A stretch of 42,421 bases of DNA from contig NZ_CAJF01000032.1 of NCBI RefSeq assembly GCF_000304335.1, positions 1-42,421 of the forward strand, given 5' to 3'. This document shows, piece by piece, positions 31,990 through 39,491 of this stretch. The notes under the pieces were generated by a model. It was given only the letters and a program-made list of their open reading frames with translations, had not been told where the DNA came from and did not search any database. The translations under genes were made by a program, and so were the position numbers. Position 1 is the stretch's first letter, and the number at the start of each line of letters is the position of its first letter. Origin of the DNA: Microbacterium yannicii PS01. GTDB taxonomy: Bacteria; Actinomycetota; Actinomycetes; Actinomycetales; Microbacteriaceae.

Positions 31990-32946
31990 ATGTCCACCCA
32001 CGACACCGCGCCCGCCGCCTCGACCACCACCGCCGCTTCGACGGGCTCAGCGACCGGAACCGGATCAGCGACCGGAACCGGATCAGCGACCGAGACGGGC
32101 TCAGCGTCCGGGACGGAGCGGATCCAGCAGCACCGCCGCTACCTCATGTGCCGTCCCGAGCACTTCACGGTGAGCTACACCATCAACCCGTGGATGGAGC
32201 CGGCGAACCCGACCGACACCGCGCTCGCGGTGCGGCAGTGGCAGAAGCTGTACGACACCTACATCGAGCTGGGCCACGACGTGCAGCTCATCGATCCGAT
32301 CGAGGGCCTGCCCGACATGGTCTACACCGCCAACGGCGGCTTCGTGATCGATGGCATCGCGTACGGCGCGAAGTTCCGTTTCCCGGAGCGCGTGCCCGAG
32401 GGCCCCGCGTTCATGGAGTGGTTCCGGGCGAACGGCTTCGAGGTCGCCGAGCCGGTCGAGGTCAATGAGGGCGAGGGCGACTTCCTGCTCGTCGGCGACA
32501 CGATCCTCGCGGGCTCCGGCTTCCGCTCCACCGGCGACAGCCACCGCGAGCTCGCCGACGTCTTCGGCAAGGAGGTCGTCAGCCTCACGCTCGTCGATCC
32601 GCGCTTCTATCACCTCGACACCGCGATCTCGGTGCTCGATCCCGTCGAGGGACCCGGCGGCGTGCAGCGCGCCAACATCGCGTACCTGCCCGGCGCGTTC
32701 GACGAGGCGAGCCAGGCGATCCTCGCCGAGCGCTACCCCGATGCGATCCGCGTCGCCGATGCCGACGGGGCCGTCTTCGGACTCAACTCGGCCAGCGACG
32801 GCCGCAACGTGATCATCTCGCCGCGTGCGAAGGGCTTCGAGGCCCAGCTGCGCGAGCGCGGCTACAACCCCGTGCTGGTCGACCTGTCCGAGCTGCTGCT
32901 CGGCGGCGGCGGCATCAAGTGCTGCACGCTCGAGCTGCGGCACTGA
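31990..32946 (+). CDS. ddaH: dimethylarginine dimethylaminohydrolase-type hydrolase
   Basis: The 318-residue protein is an amidinotransferase-fold hydrolase. After an unusual Ser/Thr/Gly-rich N-terminus of about 43 residues, the domain begins at RRYLMCRPEHFTVSYTINPW. Active-site parts seen are MVYTANGGFVIDG, EGEGDFLLVGD, the histidine in FYHLDTAISVL, and the C-terminal cysteines 311-312 in GGGIKCCTLEL. The family converts methylarginine (or arginine-like) substrates to citrulline and amine. ATG 31990 follows AAGGAG by about four bases. The next gene is rocD, so it works in arginine/ornithine catabolism. The N-terminal tail is encoded by 18-base tandem repeats and may be dispensable; MCRPEHF is where related proteins begin. 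Confidence 0.85.
   Translation: MSTHDTAPAASTTTAASTGSATGTGSATGTGSATETGSASGTERIQQHRRYLMCRPEHFTVSYTINPWMEPANPTDTALAVRQWQKLYDTYIELGHDVQLIDPIEGLPDMVYTANGGFVIDGIAYGAKFRFPERVPEGPAFMEWFRANGFEVAEPVEVNEGEGDFLLVGDTILAGSGFRSTGDSHRELADVFGKEVVSLTLVDPRFYHLDTAISVLDPVEGPGGVQRANIAYLPGAFDEASQAILAERYPDAIRVADADGAVFGLNSASDGRNVIISPRAKGFEAQLRERGYNPVLVDLSELLLGGGGIKCCTLELRH
32038..32052 (+). repeat. REP-like half element at the start of ddaH
   Basis: TCGACGGGCTCAGCG, in frame, encodes STGSA and leads into the 18-base tandem repeats. Confidence 0.5.
32047..32118 (+). repeat. four 18-base tandem repeats in ddaH
   Basis: Units begin at 32047, 32065, 32083 and 32101. The first two are identical (TCAGCGACCGGAACCGGA); the others diverge. 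Each encodes about SATGTG, so copy number changes keep the frame. Confidence 0.85.
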
Positions 32947-32956
32947 CAGGAGCATC

Positions 32957-34183
32957 ATGACCCCCTCGCACGCCACCCTCGACACCGGGATGATCCGCAT
33001 CATCGCCGGTGAGGAAGAGCACGTCGCCCACAACTACCACCCGCTTCCCGTCGTGATCTCGCGCGGTGAGGGCGCATGGGTGACGGATGTCGAGGGCAAG
33101 CGCTACCTCGATCTGCTCTCGGCCTACTCGGCGCTGAACTTCGGGCACGGGCATCCCGCCCTGCTGGCCGCCGCCCAGGAGCAGCTGAACCGTCTCACGC
33201 TCACCAGCCGGGCGTACCACAACGACCGCCTCGGCCCCTTCGCCGCGGCGCTGGCAGAACTGTGCGGCAAGGAGCTCGTGCTGCCGATGAACACCGGCGC
33301 CGAAGCGGTCGAGACCGGCATCAAGGTCGCGCGCGCATGGGGTTATCGCGTCAAGGGGATCGCCCCGGATGCCGCGGCCATCGTCGTCGCGCACGGCAAC
33401 TTCCACGGGCGCACCACCACGATCGTCGGCTTCAGCGACGACCCCGATGCGCGCGGGGACTTCGGTCCGTTCGCGCCGGGATTCGTGGGCGTCCCGTTCG
33501 GCGACGCCGCGGCGATCGAAGCGGCGATCACGCCCGAGACCGCAGCCGTCCTGATCGAGCCGATCCAGGGCGAGGCGGGCGTCGTGCTGCCTCCCGACGG
33601 ATACCTGCGTGCCGTCCGCGAGATCTGCACCGCCCACAACGTCCTGATGATCGCCGATGAGATCCAGTCCGGTCTCGGCCGCGTGGGCGAGACGTTCGCC
33701 TGCGACCGCGAGGGCGTGGTCCCCGATGTGTATCTGCTCGGCAAGGCGCTGGGCGGCGGCATCCTTCCCCTCTCCGCCGTCGTCGCCGACCGCGACGTTC
33801 TCGGTGTCATCCGGCCCGGCGAGCACGGCTCGACCTTCGGGGGCAATCCGCTGGCGGCGGCCGTCGGGCTGCGCGTGGTCGAGATGCTGCAGGGAGGCGA
33901 GTTCCAGAGCCGTGCGAAGCTCCTCGGCGAGCACCTCGAATCCACGCTGGGCGCGCTCGTCGGGCAGGGCGTGACGGCCGTGCGCGTCGTCGGGCTGTGG
34001 GCCGGCGTCGACATCGACCCGGCGGTCGGAACGGGACGCGACGTCGCCGAGAAGCTCATCGGGCGCGGTGTGCTCGTGAAAGACACGCACGGGCAGACGA
34101 TCCGCATCGCGCCGCCGCTCGTGGTGCGCGCGACCGAGCTCGACTGGGCCGTCGAGCAGCTGCGGGTCGTGCTCGCAGGCTGA
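32957..34183 (+). CDS. rocD: ornithine aminotransferase
   Basis: The 408-residue PLP enzyme moves the delta-amino group of ornithine to 2-oxoglutarate, giving glutamate semialdehyde. Motifs are DLLSAYSALNFGHGHP, PMNTGAEAVETGIKVAR, LIEPIQGEAGVVLP, IADEIQSGLGR and the Schiff-base Lys263 in LLGKALGGGILPLSAVV; HGSTFGGNPLAAAVG closes the active site. Length is normal. ATG 32957 follows AGGAG by four bases, ten bases after the ddaH stop, so the two form an operon. Its product is the substrate of the dehydrogenase half of PutA at 16-20 kb. Confidence 0.95.
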   Translation: MTPSHATLDTGMIRIIAGEEEHVAHNYHPLPVVISRGEGAWVTDVEGKRYLDLLSAYSALNFGHGHPALLAAAQEQLNRLTLTSRAYHNDRLGPFAAALAELCGKELVLPMNTGAEAVETGIKVARAWGYRVKGIAPDAAAIVVAHGNFHGRTTTIVGFSDDPDARGDFGPFAPGFVGVPFGDAAAIEAAITPETAAVLIEPIQGEAGVVLPPDGYLRAVREICTAHNVLMIADEIQSGLGRVGETFACDREGVVPDVYLLGKALGGGILPLSAVVADRDVLGVIRPGEHGSTFGGNPLAAAVGLRVVEMLQGGEFQSRAKLLGEHLESTLGALVGQGVTAVRVVGLWAGVDIDPAVGTGRDVAEKLIGRGVLVKDTHGQTIRIAPPLVVRATELDWAVEQLRVVLAG

Positions 34184-34186
34184 CGC

Positions 34187-34921
34187 CTACGCTCCCGAGC
34201 CGCTGTTCGTGAGCCGGCCCGGTTCGGAGGCCTCGGCCGTGTCTGTCCCTGCGACCCCGAAGTGCCGGCGCATCGCGCGGCGGGCGCTCTCGGGATCGCG
34301 AGCCTCGATGGCATCGACGATCTCGTGGTGGACGCGGTCATCGGCGTAGCGGCTGACGCCGCCCCCGGCCGTCCGCGCCAGTTCGCGGCGCCGGGCGGCG
34401 ATGTCGGCGCGGAGCACGTGGTACAGCCCCGCGTGGAGAAGGCGCAGAACCGAGTTGCCGACAGCACGTTCGAGATGCCGATGGAACGCCAGGTCGGCTT
34501 CCAGCGCGGCGACCTCGTCGCCGGACTCGGCCGACTCGATCATCCGATCGACGTCGGCGCGCAGCACCGCGACCTGCTCGGGCGTCGCCCGCGTCGCCGC
34601 GGCCTCGGCGATCGACTCTTCGACCATGACCCGGGATTCGGCGAACTCCTCGTCGCTGACCAGGCCGAGCGCGCGCGAGAGCGAGAAGTACGAGCTCACG
34701 AACTCGGATGTCGGATCGGCGAGGTAGGTCCCGCGCCCCTGCGCCCGCTGCACGAAGCCGAGACGCTCCAGAACGGCGAGCTGTTCGCGCAGCGCGCCTC
34801 TGCTCATTCCCAGCGCTTCGCAGAGATCGCGCTCGGGCGGCAGCCGCCGTCGTCCGGACTCCTCGTCGATCGTTGCGACCTGCAACAGGCGCGCGACAAG
34901 CGCCTCCAGCGGCTCAGACAC
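34187..34921 (-). CDS. GntR/FadR-family regulator
   Basis: The 244-residue protein has an N-terminal winged helix (LPPERDLCEALGMSRGALRE and LERLGFVQRAQGRGTYLAD) and a C-terminal FCD ligand domain whose metal-type residues appear in EADLAFHRHLERAVGN, RVHHEIVDAI and RRHFGVAG. FCD regulators bind small acids. It faces rocD with three bases between stops, so it might regulate ddaH-rocD, but no operator is evident. GTG 34921 follows GGAGG by six bases. Confidence 0.88.
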   Translation of the reverse strand: MSEPLEALVARLLQVATIDEESGRRRLPPERDLCEALGMSRGALREQLAVLERLGFVQRAQGRGTYLADPTSEFVSSYFSLSRALGLVSDEEFAESRVMVEESIAEAAATRATPEQVAVLRADVDRMIESAESGDEVAALEADLAFHRHLERAVGNSVLRLLHAGLYHVLRADIAARRRELARTAGGGVSRYADDRVHHEIVDAIEARDPESARRAMRRHFGVAGTDTAEASEPGRLTNSGSGA

Positions 34922-35028
34922 TGACTACCTCCCCCAATGAGGCGGCGTTCTTCCCCCCGGAGCCGCCTTCCGGCATGCTACCGGGCGTCGGTGTCCGGAC
35001 GCGCCAACGGCGACGAAATGCGTGCTCG

Positions 35029-36666
35029 TCAGGTGATCTGGACGGTGCGCTCGTGCCAGCCGGTGGCGCCGTCCGGCGCCGGTGCGGCCCGCTCGGGGGT
35101 CTGCTGCGCTCCGTCCTTGCCGACCGCGCGGCAGCGGATGACGTGCTCTCCGGATGCCGCCGCCCAGGGCATGCTCCACTGCACCCAGGTGTCGTCCGAG
35201 ATGGCGGTGGCCAGCGTCGCAGCCTGCCAGGGTCCGTCGTCGATCTGCACCTCGACCGCAGCGACGCCGGTGTGCTGCTGCCACGCGACGCCCGCGATCA
35301 CGGTGTCGCCGGCGTCGAGGCTCTGGCCGGTGCGCGGCACGTCGATGCGGGACTGCAGCTTGATGGGCCCGCGCTCGGACCAGCCGCGGTCGGTCCAGTA
35401 CGCGCGGGTCGTGTCGAACCGCGTGACTTCGAGTTCGACCAGCCACTTCGTCGCCGAGACGTACCCGTACAGCCCCGGCACCACCATGCGCACCGGGAAT
35501 CCGTGCGGGAGCGGAAGCGGCTCGCCGTTCATGCCGACGGCGAGGATGGCGTTGCGGGAATCGGTGAGTGCCTCGAGGGGAGTGGATGCCGTGAATCCGT
35601 CGACCGAACGCGACAGCACCATGTCGGCGTCGGCCGTCGGGCCGGCGCGAGCGAGCAGCTCGCGCACCGGGTAGCCGAGCCAGCGGGCGTTGCCGATGAG
35701 TGTGCCGCCGACCTCGTTCGAGACGCACGCCAGCGTGGTCCAGCTCTCTTCCAGCGGAAGCGCGAGGAGCTCGTCCCACGTCAGCTCGAATTCCTGAGCG
35801 ACCATCCCGTGCACGCGAAGCTTCCACTGGGCGGGGTCGACCTCGGGAACGATGAGCGCGGTGTCGATGCGGTAGAAGCTTCCGTTCGGCGTCACGACGG
35901 GAGCGAGGTCGGCGATGCCGAGCTCCGCCCCGGCCGGAACGGGCGGGGCGGCCGAGACGGGGGCGGGAAGCCGCAGGGCATCCCGGGCGGCGGTGACGAC
36001 GGCCGACCCGGCCAGTCGCACCTGGCTCGCGAGGACGGCGAGGATTCCCCCCGCGGCGGCGGCCCCCGCCCAAGCGAAGAATGCACGGCGGCTCGGTTGC
36101 CGGACTTCAGGCGGCTGTTGCGGAGCCGCCGTGATGGGGCCGCTTCCCGCGGCCGCCCCGCGCTCCTCGACCGCCCCGGCTGCCGGGCGTGGCGGCTCGT
36201 ACCGCGCCGGGGCCGGTCCGCGCAGGAGTCCCACCAGTCCCGCGAGCGTCGCCACCGCGACGGCGCCGGCGATGAGCGACGGGATCCACGACAGCGCGCC
36301 GGCATCGGGGCGCGTGGCGGCCACGACCGATCCCGCCGCGCCGACGGCGCCGACGAGCACCACTCCGCTCGGCGGCTTCCGCACCTCGAGCCACCCTGCG
36401 AGCGCCGCGGCGAGCACCAGGACGATCCCCATGCCGGTCAGCAGGGCGATCTTGTCGTCGGTGCCGAAGAGGGTGATGGCGGCATCCTTCGCCCACGGCG
36501 GGGCGATGTCGATGAGGGCGCCGCCGACGGCTCCGACCGGGCTCGAGGCGGGGGCGAGGAACCGGGCGGCGAGCTCGCCGATGCCGGCGCCGAGCGCGAC
36601 GGCCGCCACTCCCGCCAGCCAGGCGAGGGGAGTGGGGGTGCGGCGCGCATCCGGGGCCGGAGCCAT
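35029..36666 (-). CDS. membrane-anchored molybdopterin oxidoreductase, sulfite oxidase/YedY fold
   Basis: The 545-residue protein has about four N-terminal membrane spans (residues 12-35, 65-90, 95-115 and 120-145), a Pro/Ala-rich linker, one further hydrophobic segment with SRRAFFAWAGAAAAGG resembling a Tat-type signal, and a catalytic domain. The Moco ligand is Cys314 in TLACVSNEVGGTLIGNARW; PVRMVVPGLYGYVSATKWL and a C-terminal Ig-like dimerisation domain (WQQHTGVAAVEVQIDDGPW) follow. Such enzymes act outside the membrane, for example on sulfoxides or sulfite; the substrate here is unknown. ATG 36666 is fixed by TACGCT six bases upstream. The gene is divergent from the ATP-grasp operon with 68 bases between. 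Confidence 0.9.
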   Translation of the reverse strand: MAPAPDARRTPTPLAWLAGVAAVALGAGIGELAARFLAPASSPVGAVGGALIDIAPPWAKDAAITLFGTDDKIALLTGMGIVLVLAAALAGWLEVRKPPSGVVLVGAVGAAGSVVAATRPDAGALSWIPSLIAGAVAVATLAGLVGLLRGPAPARYEPPRPAAGAVEERGAAAGSGPITAAPQQPPEVRQPSRRAFFAWAGAAAAGGILAVLASQVRLAGSAVVTAARDALRLPAPVSAAPPVPAGAELGIADLAPVVTPNGSFYRIDTALIVPEVDPAQWKLRVHGMVAQEFELTWDELLALPLEESWTTLACVSNEVGGTLIGNARWLGYPVRELLARAGPTADADMVLSRSVDGFTASTPLEALTDSRNAILAVGMNGEPLPLPHGFPVRMVVPGLYGYVSATKWLVELEVTRFDTTRAYWTDRGWSERGPIKLQSRIDVPRTGQSLDAGDTVIAGVAWQQHTGVAAVEVQIDDGPWQAATLATAISDDTWVQWSMPWAAASGEHVIRCRAVGKDGAQQTPERAAPAPDGATGWHERTVQIT

Positions 36667-36672
36667 GGGGCA

Positions 36673-36678
36673 AGCGTA
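36673..36678 (-). promoter_or_regulatory. leaderless -10 box for molybdopterin oxidoreductase
   Basis: On the minus strand TACGCT, then six bases (TGCCCC), then ATG at 36666. Confidence 0.65.
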
Positions 36679-36722
36679 CGTCTGGACCGCCCGCGGAAAC
36701 ACTGCGGCAACATGCCCCGCAT

Positions 36723-36728
36723 TAGGCT
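36723..36728 (+). promoter_or_regulatory. leaderless -10 box for ATP-grasp operon
   Basis: TAGGCT, then six bases (CTTCGC), then ATG at 36735. Confidence 0.65.
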
Positions 36729-36734
36729 CTTCGC

Positions 36735-38474
36735 ATGGGTGATCTGTTCGACGGCTACGGCTCGACGCTGGCGCCGCGCAAGACCCCCTCCGGAACGCCG
36801 GCGTTCGACGAGATGTTCGGCCACCCGGCACACCCCGGTGCGGCGGCCGAGTCCCGCCAGGCGTACCGCGAGCTGTATCAGGCGCTGGCGCAGATGACCC
36901 AGGAGGAGCTGCGCGGGCGCACCGACTCGCTGGCGAGCTCGTATCTCGCGCAGGGCGTCACCTTCGACTTCGCCGGCGAGGAGCGGCCGTTCCCGCTCGA
37001 CGCCGTACCCCGCGTCATCGCCTATGACGAGTGGTCGCGCATCGAATCCGGCGTCAAGCAGCGGGTGCGCGCGCTCGAGGCCTTCCTCGACGACGCCTAC
37101 GGGCACCAGCACTGCGTGCGCGACGAGGTGCTGCCGGCCCAGCTCATCTCGAGCTCTCAGTACTTCTACCGCCAGGCCGCCGGCATCCACTCCGCCAACG
37201 GCGTGCGCATCCAGGTCTCGGGCATCGACCTGATCCGCGACGAGCACGGCGAGATGCGGGTGCTCGAAGACAACGTGCGCGTGCCCTCCGGCGTGAGCTA
37301 CGTCATCTCCAATCGCCGAGTGATGGCGCAGACGCTGCCCGAGCTGTTCGTGTCGATGCGGGTGCGGCCGGTGGGCGATTACCCCAACAAGCTCCTGGCG
37401 GCGCTCCGGGCGTCGGCGCCTGCCGGCATCGAAGACCCGAACGTCGTCGTGCTGACGCCCGGCGTCTACAACTCGGCGTACTTCGAGCACACGCTGCTCG
37501 CGCGGCTCATGGGCGTCGAACTCGTCGAGGGCCGCGACCTGCTGTGCGTGGGCGGCAAGGTCTTCATGCGGACCACTCGCGGACCGAAGCGCGTCGACGT
37601 CATCTATCGCCGCGTCGACGACGACTTCCTCGACCCGCTGCAGTTCCGTGCCGATTCGATGCTCGGTGCTCCCGGGCTCATGCTCGCGGCGCGCCTGGGC
37701 AACGTCACGATCGCCAACGCCGTGGGCAACGGCGTCGCCGACGACAAGCTGCTCTACACCTACGTGCCCGACCTCATCCGCTATTACCTCGCCGAGGAGC
37801 CCATCCTCAAGAACGTCGACACGTGGCGGCTCGAAGACCCGGGCGCCCTCGAGGAGGTGCTGGATCGCCTGGACGAGCTGGTGGTCAAGCCCGTCGACGG
37901 GTCGGGCGGCAAGGGACTGGTCGTAGGGCCGGATGCCACGCCCTCCGAACTCGAGAAGCTGCGGCAGCGGCTGCTCGCCGACCCGCGCGGCTGGATCGCG
38001 CAGCCGGTCGTCATGCTCTCGACGATCCCGACGCTCGTCGAAGACGGCATGCGTCCGCGCCACGCCGACCTCCGCCCCTTCGCGGTCAACGACGGCGAGG
38101 ACGTCTGGGTGCTCCCGGGCGGCCTCACCCGCGTCGCCCTTCCCGAGGGGCAGCTCGTCGTGAACTCCAGCCAGGGCGGCGGCTCGAAGGACACGTGGGT
38201 CATCGGCGGCTCCGCGCCCGCTCACGTGGAGTACGGGCAGGGTCTGGGCGTGTCCGGACTGGTCGCGGATCAGGCCGCGACGGTCACCGCCGCGATCCCG
38301 ATCATCTACGACGGCCAGCCCGAGCCGACACACTCTCCGCAGGACCGTCCGCGCACCCGCACCGAGCAGCAGGAGCAGCAGCAGCAGGAGCAGCAGCAGG
38401 CGCAGGGCGCGGCTGCGGCATCCGCCTCTCCGGCCTTCTCGTCCGAAGAGCCGGGCGAGGAGGCGCCATGCTGA
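36735..38474 (+). CDS. circularly permuted type-2 ATP-grasp protein
   Basis: The 579-residue cytosolic protein matches the permuted ATP-grasp family (former DUF404/DUF407). Conserved parts are FDEMFG near residue 27, RIQVSGIDLIRDEHGEMRVLEDN, VPSGVSYVISNRRVM, RRVDDDFLDPLQF, NAVGNGVADDKLLYTYVPDLI, KPVDGSGGKGLVVGP (nucleotide loop) and SSQGGGSKDTWV. The family is predicted to form amide bonds, perhaps on peptides, with the alpha-E and transglutaminase-like partners encoded next. The C-terminal 40 residues are a Gln/Glu/Ala-rich tail coded by CAG/GAG triplets, absent from the core family. Start set by the leaderless -10 box. It overlaps the next gene by seven bases. Confidence 0.93.
   Translation: MGDLFDGYGSTLAPRKTPSGTPAFDEMFGHPAHPGAAAESRQAYRELYQALAQMTQEELRGRTDSLASSYLAQGVTFDFAGEERPFPLDAVPRVIAYDEWSRIESGVKQRVRALEAFLDDAYGHQHCVRDEVLPAQLISSSQYFYRQAAGIHSANGVRIQVSGIDLIRDEHGEMRVLEDNVRVPSGVSYVISNRRVMAQTLPELFVSMRVRPVGDYPNKLLAALRASAPAGIEDPNVVVLTPGVYNSAYFEHTLLARLMGVELVEGRDLLCVGGKVFMRTTRGPKRVDVIYRRVDDDFLDPLQFRADSMLGAPGLMLAARLGNVTIANAVGNGVADDKLLYTYVPDLIRYYLAEEPILKNVDTWRLEDPGALEEVLDRLDELVVKPVDGSGGKGLVVGPDATPSELEKLRQRLLADPRGWIAQPVVMLSTIPTLVEDGMRPRHADLRPFAVNDGEDVWVLPGGLTRVALPEGQLVVNSSQGGGSKDTWVIGGSAPAHVEYGQGLGVSGLVADQAATVTAAIPIIYDGQPEPTHSPQDRPRTRTEQQEQQQQEQQQAQGAAAASASPAFSSEEPGEEAPC
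38364..38405 (+). repeat. CAG/GAG triplet run coding a Gln-rich tail
   Basis: Fourteen codons, almost all CAG or GAG, encode EQQEQQQQEQQQAQ at the C-terminus of the ATP-grasp protein. Slippage by whole triplets would keep the frame. Confidence 0.8.
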
Positions 38475-39400
38475 GCCGCATCGCCGAGTCCCTCTTCTGG
38501 ATCGGACGCTACATCGAGCGGTCCGACGGCACCGCCCGCATCCTCGACGTGCACCTCCAGCTGCTGCTGGAAGACCCGTGGATCGACGAAGACACCGCGT
38601 GCCGGTCGCTCCTGAGCGTCATGGGATCGCTGCCGCCCGCCGACGTCGACCAGGTGCGCCGCGAAGACGTGCTCGCCCGCCTCGCGGTCGACCGCATGAA
38701 TCCCTCGAGCATCGCCTACGCGCTCACGGCGTCGCGCGAGAACGCACGCCGCGCCCGCGAGATCGTGTCGACCGAGCTGTGGGAGACCCTCAACACGACG
38801 AACGCACGGATGCCGCGGCGCCTGCAGGCCGACCGCGTGCACGAGTTCTTCCAGTGGGTGCGCGAGCGGGCCGCGCTCGCGGTGGGCATCGTGGACTCGT
38901 CGACCAGTCGCGACGAGGCCTGGCAGTTCTTCACGCTGGGACGCAGCATCGAGCGCACCGACATGACGGCGCGGATGCTGGCGACCAGGTCTCTCACCGA
39001 GGCATCGGGTCCGTCCTGGACGACGATCCTGCGCTCGTGCGGCGCGTACGAGGCGTATCTGCGCACCTACCGGGGCATGCCGAGCGCGCGCAACGCCGCC
39101 GAGTTCCTGCTGCTCGACCGGCTGTTCCCTCGCTCGATCATCTACTCGATCCAGCGGTCCGAGGAGTGCATGAGCGCGATCGACCCGCGCGCCGACCGCG
39201 TGGGCCACTCCAACACGGTGCTGCGGGCCCTCGGCCAGATCCGCAACGACCTCGAGTACCGGCCGATCTCCGAGATCCTGAACGAGCTGCCGCAGCACAT
39301 GCAGCGGGTGCAGACGGTCACGCGCGAGGCCTCCGAGGGCATCCGCAGCCGGTTCTTCCCGACGCAGGCCGAGCCGAGCTGGATCGGAGAGATCTCATGA
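38468..39400 (+). CDS. alpha-E domain protein
   Basis: The 310-residue all-helical protein belongs to the alpha-E (DUF403) family: N-terminus MLSRIAESLFWIGRYIERSD, central RSIERTDMTARML, and FLLLDRLFPRSIIYS. It is always found beside permuted ATP-grasp and transglutaminase-like proteins, and no independent activity is known; a structural or substrate-holding role is inferred. ATG 38468 overlaps the ATP-grasp stop by seven bases, with GAGGAGG (38456-38462) upstream. A REP-like palindrome follows the stop. Confidence 0.93.
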   Translation: MLSRIAESLFWIGRYIERSDGTARILDVHLQLLLEDPWIDEDTACRSLLSVMGSLPPADVDQVRREDVLARLAVDRMNPSSIAYALTASRENARRAREIVSTELWETLNTTNARMPRRLQADRVHEFFQWVRERAALAVGIVDSSTSRDEAWQFFTLGRSIERTDMTARMLATRSLTEASGPSWTTILRSCGAYEAYLRTYRGMPSARNAAEFLLLDRLFPRSIIYSIQRSEECMSAIDPRADRVGHSNTVLRALGQIRNDLEYRPISEILNELPQHMQRVQTVTREASEGIRSRFFPTQAEPSWIGEIS

Positions 39401-39408
39401 CCCGTCGA

Positions 39409-39460
39409 CCGGTTGGTGAGCTTGTCGAACCACAGAGACCGCGACAGGCTCAGCGGCCGG
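39409..39460. repeat. REP-like imperfect palindrome
   Basis: Left arm CCGGTTGGTGAGCTTGTCGA and right arm GCGACAGGCTCAGCGGCCGG (16 of 20 positions complementary, others mostly wobble) flank 12 bases. It occupies the space between the alpha-E and transglutaminase genes and could fold in mRNA. Confidence 0.75.
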
Positions 39461-39491
39461 CAGATCGCATCGGCGAGCGGGAGGGACGCTC

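Noticed and set aside
32047..32118. CRISPR-like array
   Set aside because: The 18-base units are directly joined without spacers, are in frame in ddaH, and no cas gene is present.
34708..36897. Long plus-strand frame across the molybdopterin gene
   Set aside because: It is opposite to a gene with a clear Moco-binding motif and leaderless promoter; its product is Arg/Gly-rich without any family pattern.
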